NCBI GenBank assembly: GCA_963738025.1
Contig: CAVTWA010000067.1
Span: 248,001 to 312,000, forward strand
Source of the DNA: 20CM-2-55-15 sp963738025
GTDB taxonomy: Bacteria > Acidobacteriota > Terriglobia > 20CM-2-55-15
Direction: 5' to 3'
Length of the DNA: 64,000 nucleotides
This document shows, in pieces, positions 1 through 8,510 of the stretch (within the stretch, counting starts at the first letter, position 1; each line of letters opens with the position of its first letter). The position numbers and the translations under genes are program-made. The notes under the pieces were generated by a model. The model was not told the origin of the DNA. It ran no database searches and saw only the letters and a list, made by a program, of their open reading frames with translations.

Positions 1-61
1 CCAATAGAAGCGCGGAACCGCAAATCGGCGCAAACATCATAAGCATCGTTTTACGTTTCAT
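1..61 (-). CDS. 5' end of a secreted protein gene, cut by the window edge
   Basis: Reading leftwards from an ATG at 61, the strand encodes Met-Lys-Arg-Lys followed by a hydrophobic stretch ending in Ser-Ala-Leu-Leu-Leu, which has the look of a signal peptide. A GGAGG ribosome-binding site lies about 7 bases upstream of the ATG, which supports the start. Only about 20 codons are inside the window, so the product cannot be named. Confidence 0.5.
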   Translation of the reverse strand, partial: MKRKTMLMMFAPICGSALLL

Positions 62-191
62 TGTCGAGGCCTCCAGCAAGCGGATGCTACACCTGCTGAA
101 CAAGATATTCAATTTTCGCTCCTCGCGTCAGACAATTGACTCATTTAACGGATTACGCCAGCGGCCGTCGACTTTATAAGGGGGTAATTCC

Positions 192-407
192 ATGAACATT
201 AATGAAATCAAAGGGAAGTTCAATGAAATGAAAGGCGATTTCAAAAAGAAATGGGGCGAACTGACCGACGACGACTGGACACAAGTCAGCGGCGACAAAG
301 ACAAACTGCTGGGCATTCTGCAGCAGAAATATGGCCGCTCCAAAGAGCAGGCGCAGCGCGAAGTCGATGATTTCATGAAAGAAGACAAAGAACGCAAGGT
401 TTCATGA
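192..407 (+). CDS. CsbD family stress-response protein
   Basis: A 71-residue, highly charged small protein with the family pattern: an N-terminal N-I-K-G-K-F-N-E-M-K-G-type stretch, a central W-G-x-L-T-D-D-D-W segment, then a K-x-x-L-x-G-x-x-Q-x-x-Y-G pattern. CsbD-like proteins are abundant cytoplasmic stress proteins of unknown biochemical role. The length fits the family (about 60-70 residues). The ATG is preceded by GGGGG at normal distance. It is followed by a second small stress-type gene on the same strand, so the two may be induced together. Recognition of the family is firm; the physiological role is inferred. Confidence 0.85.
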   Translation: MNINEIKGKFNEMKGDFKKKWGELTDDDWTQVSGDKDKLLGILQQKYGRSKEQAQREVDDFMKEDKERKVS

Positions 408-550
408 TGACTTAATGGCACGTCCACACTCCTCAAGCGGCCGTATACCGGATGGAGTGGGAACGCCAGGGACGCGGTCGGGCGCGGCCCTGGCCCGCGC
501 CGTGCAAGCCTAACGGCGAAATGGTCGTCAAAATGTTTGGAGGGGAAATC

Positions 551-931
551 ATGAGTCGTAAGAATCAAGGACAACATCTGGAAAGCCAGAACGTGGAAAT
601 TCCCAACGAAGTCAGCAACATGACGGACAACATGGTGAATACGGCAAAGAACCGGATCGCGAAAGCCGGCGAGACCGTGAGCAATAATAAGCTGCTGGTC
701 GGCGGAATTATCGGCGGTATTGCGGTCGGATGTGGCGCAGCGATTTACCTGTTGACCACCGATTCCGGCAAACGCATGCGAAGCCAGATCCAGGACCGCG
801 TGCTGGACGCTTATGACGACATTTCTGAACAATTGTCGGATCAGTTGGATCGCTTAAGCGATATCGCTAAGAATGTGCTGTCAGAAACTCGCGCCGAAGA
901 CGTCTCCGAAGATCTGCGCAACGTCGCCTGA
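551..931 (+). CDS. YtxH-like single-pass membrane protein
   Basis: The open frame extends upstream to 452, but the ATG at 551 is preferred because GGAGGGG lies just before it and the upstream residues are low-complexity Arg/Pro. The product is about 126 residues. It has a polar N-terminal 45 residues, one glycine-rich transmembrane helix at about 48-68, and a C-terminal amphipathic helical region rich in Asp/Gln/Leu. This layout is typical of YtxH-like envelope proteins, which often accompany CsbD genes. No catalytic motif is visible. The function is unknown; assignment rests on architecture rather than on a diagnostic motif. Confidence 0.6.
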   Translation: MSRKNQGQHLESQNVEIPNEVSNMTDNMVNTAKNRIAKAGETVSNNKLLVGGIIGGIAVGCGAAIYLLTTDSGKRMRSQIQDRVLDAYDDISEQLSDQLDRLSDIAKNVLSETRAEDVSEDLRNVA

Positions 932-965
932 TCCTCCCCGGATTTTTCAATCCGAGGTGGGATTC

Positions 966-1037
966 GGATAAGCCACGGATTGAACGGATTTAACGGATGG
1001 GCGAATCCGTTAAATCCGTTCAACTCGTGGCTCATCC
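966..1037. repeat. Long palindromic intergenic element, copy 1
   Basis: The sequence starts GGATAAGCCACGGATTGAAC and reads back as its reverse complement, ending GTGGCTCATCC, giving a stem of about 30 bp with a short loop. The flank before it (949-965) matches, in inverted orientation, the right flank of copy 2 near 6150, so the mobile or duplicated unit is longer than the core. It lies directly after the YtxH-like gene and could also terminate its transcript. Confidence 0.8.
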
Positions 1038-1103
1038 GCTGCCTGCCATTCCGTGATATAAGAACGCGCGAGTTATCCAATCCAACCGATGCAGGAGATT
1101 GTA

Positions 1104-3083
1104 ATGGCGCGTTCCTTTCGATTTGCGATTTTAGGGTTCTTGGTAGCGCTCGTCATCTGGGGTGCGTTCCCACAGCTGGCTCAGCAGGGCGCCAAAAGCG
1201 GAGAATGGCGGTCATATGCCGGCGAAGCCGGCAGCACCCGCTACTCACCAATCGACCAGATTAATCGCGACAATTTTAAAAACCTTCAGGTCGCGTGGAG
1301 CTGGAAATTCGATAACTTCGGCGGAGGCACGAGTGAAACCACACCGATCATGGTGGATGGCGTCCTTTATTTCACCGTTGGTCCACGGCGGAATGTCGTT
1401 GCTGCAAATGCCGGGACCGGGGAAACTCTATGGACATGGAGACCGGACGAAGGCGCGCGCTTCGACCAGGCGCCACGGAAGGTGGGGCGAGGCGTCGCTT
1501 ATTGGACCGATGGCACCGATACCCGCATCATCACGGTTACACCCGGATTTCAATTAGTCGCTCTTGACGCGAAAACCGGCATTCCGGTCCGCAACTTCGG
1601 TCAGGAGGGAAGCGTCGATCTCTTCAAACAACTGGATCTTACGACATCAGTCGATCCGACCGGGCGAATCGGCAACAGCTCTCCGCCGGTCATTTCACGT
1701 GACGTCATCGTCATCGGTCCTGCGCTTACCCAGGGCGGCACCAGCCCCAACAAAGAAAATGTCAAAGGCGATGTGCTGGCGTTCGACGTCCGGACCGGAA
1801 AGAAACTCTGGGTTTTTCACACCATCCCACGCAAAGGCGAGCCGGGATATGAGACGTGGCTGAATGGCTCCGCCGAATACACGGGCAACACAGGTGTGTG
1901 GGGCCCATTCTCAGCCGACGATGAACTCGGATACGTCTACCTGAATACCGAATCCCCGACAAATGACGGATACGGCGGTCATCGTCCGGGCGCCAACCTT
2001 TATTCCGATTCGATCGTTTGTCTGGACATCAAGACAGGCAAGATCGTCTGGTACAAGCAACTCATCCATCATGACATCTGGGATTACGACATGCCGGCGC
2101 ATCCCATCCTGCTGGATATCAGAGTCGATGGCAGACCAGTCAAAGCCGTCGTCCAGATGGGCAAAATTGCCTACGCCTACGTGTTCGACAGAACCAATGG
2201 TCAACCAGTGTGGCCGATTCCGGACGTCGCCGTACCGCAAACCGATGTCCCATCCGAATGGACGTCTCCGACACAACCGATCCCGACAAAACCGCCAGGA
2301 TTCGATCTTCACGGCATTTCTGTCAATGACTTGATTGACTTCACTCCCGCTTTAAGAGACGAAGCCAGACGCGCGATTGAAGGGTATCGGATCGGACCCG
2401 GTTTCTCGCCGCCTTCCCTGGTCGTTGCCAATGCAAACAAAGGCACGATTGTCGCGCCTGGCTTTGGCGGCGGCGCCAATTGGCAGTCCGGGGCAGCCGA
2501 TCCGGAAACGGGTTTCGTTTACATCGGGTCGATCACAAGCCCCGCCGTTGCCGGAGTCGCCAAAACCGAACCGGGCGACCCCAACAAAGCCGACTACACC
2601 GCCGGCCGCGGCGTAGCTCTGCCGCGGATCGAAGGTCTCCCGCTGCTGAAGCCGCCTTATGGGCGAATCACGGCGTACGACATGAACAAAGGCGATATCG
2701 CCTGGCAGGTACCGAATGGAGATACACCGCAGAACATTAAAGATATCCTGACCCGTCTCGGTATCACGAATGTTCCTCCGACCGGCAGCCAGTCACAGGC
2801 CGGCTTGCTTGTAACAAAGACGCTGCTGATCGCCGGAGAAGGCTCGGGCGGACATCCTCTTCTTCACGCGTACGATAAAAAGACAGGGGAAAACATCGCG
2901 GAGTTGCCGATGCCAGGGACTCAGACCGGTGTTCCGATGACCTACACCTACCAGAACAGGCAGTTCATCGTTCTCCCTGTTGGCGGTCAGCCTGCCGGGC
3001 AATTGGTCGCATTCGCAATCCCGGTGGCAGCTCCTGCCGGTGGTCGCGGTGGACGCGGCGCCCGCGGAGCGCGCGGACAATAG
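1104..3083 (+). CDS. Secreted PQQ-dependent dehydrogenase-like beta-propeller protein
   Basis: An ATG at 1089 is possible, but the one at 1104 has AGGAG six bases upstream and is preferred, giving about 659 residues. A signal peptide (hydrophobic residues about 6-26) leads to the motif W-R-S-Y-x-G-x-x-x-S-T-R-Y-S-P-I-x-Q-I, which opens quinoprotein alcohol/glucose dehydrogenase propellers. Repeated blade motifs such as A-x-x-A-x-T-G-E-x-L-W and D-x-K-T-G-K-I-V-W follow, including W-D-Y-D near residue 330, a conserved segment of soluble quinoprotein dehydrogenases. The tail is rich in Gly and Arg. It probably oxidises an alcohol or sugar in the periplasm using PQQ. The substrate cannot be predicted. 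Confidence 0.85.
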   Translation: MARSFRFAILGFLVALVIWGAFPQLAQQGAKSGEWRSYAGEAGSTRYSPIDQINRDNFKNLQVAWSWKFDNFGGGTSETTPIMVDGVLYFTVGPRRNVVAANAGTGETLWTWRPDEGARFDQAPRKVGRGVAYWTDGTDTRIITVTPGFQLVALDAKTGIPVRNFGQEGSVDLFKQLDLTTSVDPTGRIGNSSPPVISRDVIVIGPALTQGGTSPNKENVKGDVLAFDVRTGKKLWVFHTIPRKGEPGYETWLNGSAEYTGNTGVWGPFSADDELGYVYLNTESPTNDGYGGHRPGANLYSDSIVCLDIKTGKIVWYKQLIHHDIWDYDMPAHPILLDIRVDGRPVKAVVQMGKIAYAYVFDRTNGQPVWPIPDVAVPQTDVPSEWTSPTQPIPTKPPGFDLHGISVNDLIDFTPALRDEARRAIEGYRIGPGFSPPSLVVANANKGTIVAPGFGGGANWQSGAADPETGFVYIGSITSPAVAGVAKTEPGDPNKADYTAGRGVALPRIEGLPLLKPPYGRITAYDMNKGDIAWQVPNGDTPQNIKDILTRLGITNVPPTGSQSQAGLLVTKTLLIAGEGSGGHPLLHAYDKKTGENIAELPMPGTQTGVPMTYTYQNRQFIVLPVGGQPAGQLVAFAIPVAAPAGGRGGRGARGARGQ

Positions 3084-3156
3084 AATTCGGGGACGGTTGC
3101 CTAAATCATCTGAATTGCTGCGCAATTCAGATGATTTAGGCAACCGTCCCCGAATT
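3084..3156. repeat. Perfect 34-bp inverted repeat with 5-base loop, likely bidirectional terminator
   Basis: The arms 3084-3117 and 3123-3156 are exact reverse complements (AATTCGGGGACGGTTGCCTA begins the left arm) around the loop CTGCG. The element begins one base after the stop of the quinoprotein gene and ends shortly before the convergent PEBP gene's stop, so it can stop transcription from both sides. Its perfect symmetry suggests recent origin, for example a REP-like element. Confidence 0.85.
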
Positions 3157-3170
3157 AATCTCCCCCTCTT

Positions 3171-3839
3171 TTATTGGGCTGTCTGATGGAAGCGGCCGAC
3201 GAACGCCGACTTCCCGATGACGTGACCTTCCATCGCCGCGAACACTTGCGCGCGGGTGGAGGTATTCGGCAGATTCAACTTGGTGTCGAGAGCGTAAAAC
3301 TCAAACACATAGTGATGAAACGGACCGACGCCGGCGCCAGGACCAAAGTATCCGCCTCGTCCGACATTCGTGGTTGTCTGTTTGGTGCCGTCCGGCAGGT
3401 CTCCCATGGGCAGGCCTTCAGGAAGTCCCTTTGCGGTCCCCGGGACATCCCAGATCAGCCAGTGCAATGTGTCCGGCTGGTCGCCGCGCGGGGCATTTTC
3501 GATGTCGTGCAAAATGACAACATAGCTGGCCAGATTCGCGGGCGGCATCGCCGGAGCCGTTCCCTGGACCCAGTTGAATTCGAATGCAGGCGACATATTT
3601 CCGCCGCGGCCCGCATGCTTCATCGGAACTTCCCCGCCGTCCTGCCAGGCCGATGAGGTGACATTGAGCGCTGGCCCTGCAGGACCGCGCCCCCGACCTT
3701 GACCGCCCCCTCCACCAGCACCGCCGCGCCCACCGCCTGCAGCACCGCCACCTTGTGGCGCCTGGGCTGCAACTCCAATACCGACGACCAATAAGAACAG
3801 TATGACGATGACCAGGGATCGTCCAAACTTCCTCTGCAT
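3171..3839 (-). CDS. YbhB/YbcL (PEBP) family secreted protein
   Basis: The 222-residue product has a signal peptide (about 1-27). A Gly/Arg-rich linker of about 30 residues follows, then a phosphatidylethanolamine-binding-like domain. Family motifs are present: M-K-H-A-G-R-G-G-N-M-S-P-A-F-E-F near residue 75, H-D-I-E-N-A-P plus H-W-L-I-W-D-V-P, and G-P-F-H-H-Y-V-F-E-F-Y-A-L-D. Bacterial members are often exported and their ligand is unknown. The Gly-rich linker resembles the Gly/Arg tail of the convergent quinoprotein gene, a shared compositional quirk. Fold recognition is firm; function is not. Confidence 0.85.
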   Translation of the reverse strand: MQRKFGRSLVIVILFLLVVGIGVAAQAPQGGGAAGGGRGGAGGGGGQGRGRGPAGPALNVTSSAWQDGGEVPMKHAGRGGNMSPAFEFNWVQGTAPAMPPANLASYVVILHDIENAPRGDQPDTLHWLIWDVPGTAKGLPEGLPMGDLPDGTKQTTTNVGRGGYFGPGAGVGPFHHYVFEFYALDTKLNLPNTSTRAQVFAAMEGHVIGKSAFVGRFHQTAQ

Positions 3840-3892
3840 GATTTATCCTCCCAGAATTTAAAAACTTATCGAGCTCGCGATTCTATCATCGT

Positions 3893-6025
3893 ATGCCGGC
3901 GCCAGCCGGATTAGGCCTCTTCGCGCAATTCGGTGCATTATATGGGAGCGTGAAGCCCGAACTAATCGACTTTATCAATCAGAGCGGCCTGTGCCGGGCG
4001 ACCGTCGAGCATGTGGCCGGGATCTTGCCGCAGGACGACAGCGAACTCGACAGCTGGATCGCTGACTCTGTCCGCCAGGGCCATTCTCTCGTCTTCATGG
4101 TGATCGTGTTCGCCGCCATCAGTCGCGAGCGGGCTGTCGATGCAAAGCATCTCGCCGGCGGGACAAAATTGATCGGCGGGCCCGCTTATTTGACTGCCAT
4201 GGCATGCCGTTTGAAAGGCGATGTGCCCGAATATCTGCTCGAAGGCCTGCGCAACACAGCGATATATCGCGCCACGCACGCCGCTGCCCTCGCTTACATC
4301 GCAATATGGTGCGACGAACATCGCGGGGGTGTTTATCCCGAGGAACTGCTTCCGGAAGCGCGCCTGCTGGCACCGAAAGTGAAAGGTGTAATCGAAGCGG
4401 AAGCATTGCTGCTCCTGCTGGCGTTGCGTGCGAATGACCGGCTGCTGCTGGATAGCCTGCGGCGGAATCGTCCGGAGTTAAACGATGAAGCATGGAAGGA
4501 TGTCGTCAAGACAATCGGCGCCAACTCCACGCACCCTCTGAGCAGCTGTACCACGCCTATTCTCGAACTCCTGCCCGCAACGCCTACATATCCGCAGGAT
4601 CCCAGCAGAACTGTCCGCCGCGCCGTGGCGCGTATCGGCCGCAACGATCCCTGCCATTGTGGTAGCGGCAAGAAATACAAGAACTGTTGCTCCGAAAAAG
4701 ACCGCCAGCGCTTGCAGCAATCCTCCGGCGTCAGCGGTCTCACGCTGCAGGAAATGAATGAGCGCCCCGAACAGCATCTGACGCTGGAGAGACTCGATAA
4801 GACTGCCGCAATGGAACTGGCCCGCATGGATCCGTCACTGGTCCCGCGGCATCTGATCACGGATTACTTTGTACGGCTCACATTGTTCGATCTCGACCGC
4901 GGGGCAGAGTTTCTCGAGAAGTTGAAATACGAAGAAGACCTCGAGGACGCGTGGTTCTTCGTCATGTTCACCGCGGCTCGATTGCAACGCAAAGATATTG
5001 GCGAGCGATTGATGAAGCTTCGCGCTGCCGAAGGTCTTACGGAAGACCAGCTTCGCTTGAGCCAGAGACTGCTGCTCGCCCAGGACGACCCCGCCAGATG
5101 TCTTCTTTTGATCGAAGAGGCCGCTGAAAAGGCCGCGAAGTCGGAAACGACCGACGAACTCTTCGACCTCACCTATTCAGTCGGCTTTTCAAAGTGGGCC
5201 GGACTCGGACTTCTTCTCTTTCGCGCCGCCCTGCCGCTTGATCCCGAAAAGGCCGAGCAGGGTTATGAAGAGATACAGCGTATCCGCCGCCGTTTGAACC
5301 TTCCGCCGGAGGATCCGATTCACGGGCTGCTTACGACGCTTCGCGAAAAGTACCGGGACGAAACGGAGACCGCACTGCAGGAGGCTGAAGAAAAGTTCGA
5401 AGCAAAGCGGCGGGAAGTCAGAAACCTCAAAGAAAACCTGGAGCAACTGCAGAAGGAATTAGCGCGCCGGGAAAGGCCTGCTGCAGTGGATTCTCCCGTA
5501 CCGTTTCCGGGTAATACAGACAGCGAACAGCGCTTGCGAGAACTGCGCGAAAAAGTGAGATATCTCGAGACAAATCTGAAGGAAACACACACCGAGCGAA
5601 ACGAGCTGCAAAAGCGCCTTGAAAAAATACAGACATCTGTTGAGGCGTTCGGAGTCCGCCCGTCGGCCTCAGCTGTAAACAACAGCGGAACGGACGCAGA
5701 TCTCGAAGATGATTTGCTGCTGCCCCAGGATGCCGAAGGAACCCATCCCGTGCGTCTGATTGAATTTCCGCGGAATTTCAACGAACGCCTCAATGAATTT
5801 CCACACCATGTCGCTCGCGGGGCCATGGTCGTGCTCGGACGACTGGCCGGCGGCGACGCGGCCGCTTTCAACGGCGCGAAACGGCTGAAGAGCGCGCCGA
5901 CAGTGGTCCGTCAACGCATCGGCATCGATTTTCGTTTACTGTTCCGATTATTACCCGACCGCATCCAGGTGCTCGATTTGATAACGCGGCAGGATTTGGA
6001 GCGCAGAATCAAAACGCTCCGCTAA
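3893..6025 (+). CDS. SEC-C zinc-motif protein with coiled coil and C-terminal RelE-like domain
   Basis: A 710-residue cytoplasmic protein with no signal peptide. Residues 1-240 are alpha-helical and not recognised. A perfect SEC-C zinc motif (C-x-C-x8-C-C, within RIGRNDPCHCGSGKKYKNCC) lies at about 247-266. A helical repeat-like region follows to about 480, then a long charged coiled coil at about 480-590. The last 90 residues (from about 620) have the RelE/ParE pattern: an A-F-N-G-A-K-R-L-K helix, R-x-R-I-G-I-D-F-R-L-L-F-R-L strand, then D-R-I-Q-V-L-D-L-I-T-R-Q-D. There is no adjacent antitoxin gene. SEC-C motifs bind zinc and often dock on ribosomes or SecB, so ribosome-linked RNA cleavage or translation control is conceivable; this is inference. 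Confidence 0.65.
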   Translation: MPAPAGLGLFAQFGALYGSVKPELIDFINQSGLCRATVEHVAGILPQDDSELDSWIADSVRQGHSLVFMVIVFAAISRERAVDAKHLAGGTKLIGGPAYLTAMACRLKGDVPEYLLEGLRNTAIYRATHAAALAYIAIWCDEHRGGVYPEELLPEARLLAPKVKGVIEAEALLLLLALRANDRLLLDSLRRNRPELNDEAWKDVVKTIGANSTHPLSSCTTPILELLPATPTYPQDPSRTVRRAVARIGRNDPCHCGSGKKYKNCCSEKDRQRLQQSSGVSGLTLQEMNERPEQHLTLERLDKTAAMELARMDPSLVPRHLITDYFVRLTLFDLDRGAEFLEKLKYEEDLEDAWFFVMFTAARLQRKDIGERLMKLRAAEGLTEDQLRLSQRLLLAQDDPARCLLLIEEAAEKAAKSETTDELFDLTYSVGFSKWAGLGLLLFRAALPLDPEKAEQGYEEIQRIRRRLNLPPEDPIHGLLTTLREKYRDETETALQEAEEKFEAKRREVRNLKENLEQLQKELARRERPAAVDSPVPFPGNTDSEQRLRELREKVRYLETNLKETHTERNELQKRLEKIQTSVEAFGVRPSASAVNNSGTDADLEDDLLLPQDAEGTHPVRLIEFPRNFNERLNEFPHHVARGAMVVLGRLAGGDAAAFNGAKRLKSAPTVVRQRIGIDFRLLFRLLPDRIQVLDLITRQDLERRIKTLR

Positions 6026-6027
6026 CC

Positions 6028-6187
6028 TGAATTTTTCACGAGTTTTTGCGCGAGGAGTTGATAAGCCACGGATTGAACGGATTTAACGGATGGGCGCGTT
6101 AAACAGTCTATGAATGCGCCCATCCGTTAAATCCGTTCAATCCGTGGCTTATCCGAATCCCACCTCGGCTTGGGAGAAATCCGGGCT
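6028..6187. repeat. Long palindromic intergenic element, copy 2 with outer arms
   Basis: The core 6059-6154 is a long inverted repeat beginning GATAAGCCACGGATTGAACGG, with the inner arm CCGTTAAATCCGTTCAATCC. Around it, the left flank CCTGAATTTTTCAC and the right flank GGGAGAAATCCGGG are imperfect inverted repeats, so the whole unit is about 160 bp. Its right flank equals the reversed left flank of copy 1, and its left flank is shared with the half-copy near 52550. Confidence 0.75.
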
Positions 6188-6211
6188 AACATCGTTCCGG
6201 AGGAGAGAACA

Positions 6212-7006
6212 ATGTCAGGACATCGTTACAGCCGTACCATTCGGATTCTAGCCGTCGCTGCGGTGATGGCGTTTTGCGCGCGATACGGCAATGCTCAGAC
6301 CATCGTCGAAAACAGTTCGGAAGCCAGATTCCAGCTCGACCTTCATGTACCGGATGCCGTATTGGCTTCATTCCTCCCGAAAGGCTGGAGTCCCAATATC
6401 GCGGCTCAAGGCGCCGCGAAGGATGCCAATCTCCGCGCCGTTTTCATCGACCGCGTCACGATCAACGCTCCCGATGGCAAACCGGTGGGCAAAGGAACGA
6501 ACCGGCTCGTCTACCTTGTCGCACCCGTGAAGGACCCTTCCGGCGCAAATGTCCAACTTGTGATTGGTGGATTGACGGAAGATCCTGCCGACGCTCCAGG
6601 CCCGTTCGGCAATTACCTTCCCGCCACAACGCATACGATGCAGCGTTCGACATCGACGGGCGGAAGTTCAAACCTCGATTCACAGGACTGGGTCTTTGCG
6701 GCGGCAACCGGCGAACGTCTCGAGATGCATATCAAGTACGAGCGCGGCGTTGCCAATCGAGCAAATCCGGCCGAGGTGAAATTCTATTCGGCGAAGAACC
6801 CGGGGTTCTATCAGCTCTCGAAGCAGGAACAGGTCCTCGATATCCTTCGGAACGCGACGACAAACCCTCCCGACCGCGTCAAGGAGTTTTCGTTCAAGGC
6901 GGGCGGCGGAAGCTACTCGAAACTCTTCGACGGTACGGAGAAGCTGCTGAGCTGGGACAACATTCTCTGGATCAACCGCTCCGTACTGCTGCCGGAGGCG
7001 CGCTGA
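6212..7006 (+). CDS. Secreted protein of unknown function
   Basis: The frame is open from 6170, but the ATG at 6212 follows GGAGGAGAG and is taken as the start, giving 264 residues. A signal peptide (about residues 1-29, ending A-N-A-Q-like) is followed by one soluble domain. Segments such as L-D-L-H-V-P-D-A-V-L-A-S-F-L-P-K-G-W and G-P-F-G-N-Y-L-P-A-T-T-H are reminiscent of acetoacetate-decarboxylase-like or DUF-type beta-rich ligand-binding proteins, but the similarity is weak and I do not assign a family. It converges with the EAL-HDOD gene. Confidence 0.6.
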   Translation: MSGHRYSRTIRILAVAAVMAFCARYGNAQTIVENSSEARFQLDLHVPDAVLASFLPKGWSPNIAAQGAAKDANLRAVFIDRVTINAPDGKPVGKGTNRLVYLVAPVKDPSGANVQLVIGGLTEDPADAPGPFGNYLPATTHTMQRSTSTGGSSNLDSQDWVFAAATGERLEMHIKYERGVANRANPAEVKFYSAKNPGFYQLSKQEQVLDILRNATTNPPDRVKEFSFKAGGGSYSKLFDGTEKLLSWDNILWINRSVLLPEAR

Positions 7007-7021
7007 CCGCGTCACGGTCAA

Positions 7022-8221
7022 TCACTGTTCCTTCAGCACCGCGCGTGACCACTCCACCCCGCTGAGGTACGCTTCGCGGATTGCCCGCTGATCGAGGCCG
7101 GGACAAGTCGCTTTGCTCCAATCGCAACGTTCAAAGGCCTCAATACAGTTGAGAGCATCGCCCATGACTCCGGTGCGCTTCAAAAGAACATCTTTGAGCG
7201 GCTGAGTGAGCGGCAGATCCTGGAGGACCACTGCCATCGGGCGGTCGAGCAAAGCGTCGACCAGCGAAAGCAGTCCGACAGTGAAAAACTGATCCAGATT
7301 TTTATGGCGTAACGCGGAGCCAAGCTGCTGGCACGCATGCGCGCGAACCATCGACATGACCATCAGTTCCCGCGGCCTCTCTTCGATGGTTCCAAGCCAG
7401 GCGACACTCGCCCATTTCCGGATGAGGTCCGTTCCGACGAGTGTGATGCCGTGCCGAATGGATTCGACCTTCTTCCTCAACGCATTCATGGGTGAATTTA
7501 AATACCTGAGGATCCGGTAACTCATGGCCACGTCTTGTGCGACAGCCCTCTCCAGTTCCGCTACGGTGACACCCGGATTCTGGAGCAGTGAAAGAAGGTG
7601 TAGCGTCGATAGCCTGTTGGACGGCAAGCTCTGCTTGTCCAACAGCGGAGGCTTACAGAAAAAATACCCCTCGAAGTAGTCAAAACCCAACTTTCTGCAA
7701 TATTCATAATCCTTATGGCTCTCGACCTCTTCAGCAACCAGCTTCACATCGAAGCTGCGCAACTCCTCCGTCTGTCTCGACAAGGATCCTTGATCGATGC
7801 CCTGCACGTTGAGTTTGACGATGTCCGCCACTTCCATAATCGGCTGGAATTCTTCGTCGTATTGAACATTTTTCAGGGCTATCAAATACCCGCCTACCGA
7901 CAAATGCAGTAGCGGCCGCAGCAATGACGGGTCCGAGGCGGTCTCGCCATCGATTTGCAGAACCACATTGTCTTTCGGTAATAACCAGGGGTAATCGTTG
8001 ATGATGAAGTCGCGTGTGACAGGAATGAAGGCCCGGTGCGGCCCGGCTATACGGCCGAGTCCCACATCAATGCATTCGTGAAGCAGGGCTTCCGCCGTAA
8101 CGGTGTCGCCGTTCGCAAAGGCAGACTGATTCAGTTCGCTGTTCTGACTGAATATCTCATAGGCGAAAACCTTGACCCCGTCGCTGTAAATCGGCTGCCG
8201 GCCGACCAATCCTTGATTCAT
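7022..8221 (-). CDS. EAL-HDOD signalling protein
   Basis: The ATG at 8221 has GGAG five bases upstream and is preferred over the GTG at 8227; the product is about 399 residues. Residues 1-190 follow the YuxH/EAL pattern: G-R-Q-P-I-Y at the start, then a degenerate Y-E-I-F in place of the E-A-L signature, and A-E-E-V-E-S plus G-F-D-Y-F-E-G-Y-F-F-C-K-P near 165-190. Residues about 200-390 form an HDOD domain. Loss of the signature EAL residues suggests the domain does not hydrolyse cyclic-di-GMP and may instead bind it or act as a scaffold. It stands alone between unrelated genes. Confidence 0.8.
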   Translation of the reverse strand: MNQGLVGRQPIYSDGVKVFAYEIFSQNSELNQSAFANGDTVTAEALLHECIDVGLGRIAGPHRAFIPVTRDFIINDYPWLLPKDNVVLQIDGETASDPSLLRPLLHLSVGGYLIALKNVQYDEEFQPIMEVADIVKLNVQGIDQGSLSRQTEELRSFDVKLVAEEVESHKDYEYCRKLGFDYFEGYFFCKPPLLDKQSLPSNRLSTLHLLSLLQNPGVTVAELERAVAQDVAMSYRILRYLNSPMNALRKKVESIRHGITLVGTDLIRKWASVAWLGTIEERPRELMVMSMVRAHACQQLGSALRHKNLDQFFTVGLLSLVDALLDRPMAVVLQDLPLTQPLKDVLLKRTGVMGDALNCIEAFERCDWSKATCPGLDQRAIREAYLSGVEWSRAVLKEQ

Positions 8222-8510
8222 ATACACTCCGTCTTCCGTTTGTATCGTTGTGCGGATAGAGAAACTTTAATGTGGAGAGTCATAGAAACTTATCCAGGCG
8301 CGGTCTCTGACCATACGTGGCCAGAACAGAATGGACGGGCAGTCGAAAAATGGCGGGGGATGGATTTAAACCTGGTTACCTGCAAGGCTGGCAGACCCAG
8401 TCCCCGCCTAACTTAGGCGGGGAATATCTGCACTTATCCGAATACAATAGCGTAATTACGAAGCGGTATCCGTTTCTATCTTGGACAGCTGTAAACATAG
8501 CCGCCGGACC
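8222..8510. other. Intergenic region with one small palindrome
   Basis: This 289-base stretch lies between a divergent EAL-HDOD gene and the 3' end of the next minus-strand gene. It carries a palindrome at 8398-8423 (AGTCCCCGCC ... GGCGGGGA, stem about 10 bp) that belongs to a family seen again near 43.7, 47.8 and 53.7 kb. I see no further gene. Confidence 0.6.

Noticed and set aside
128..832. Long minus-strand frame of 234 codons over csbD and the YtxH-like gene
   Set aside because: It has no family features or ribosome-binding site and runs opposite two well-supported plus-strand genes.
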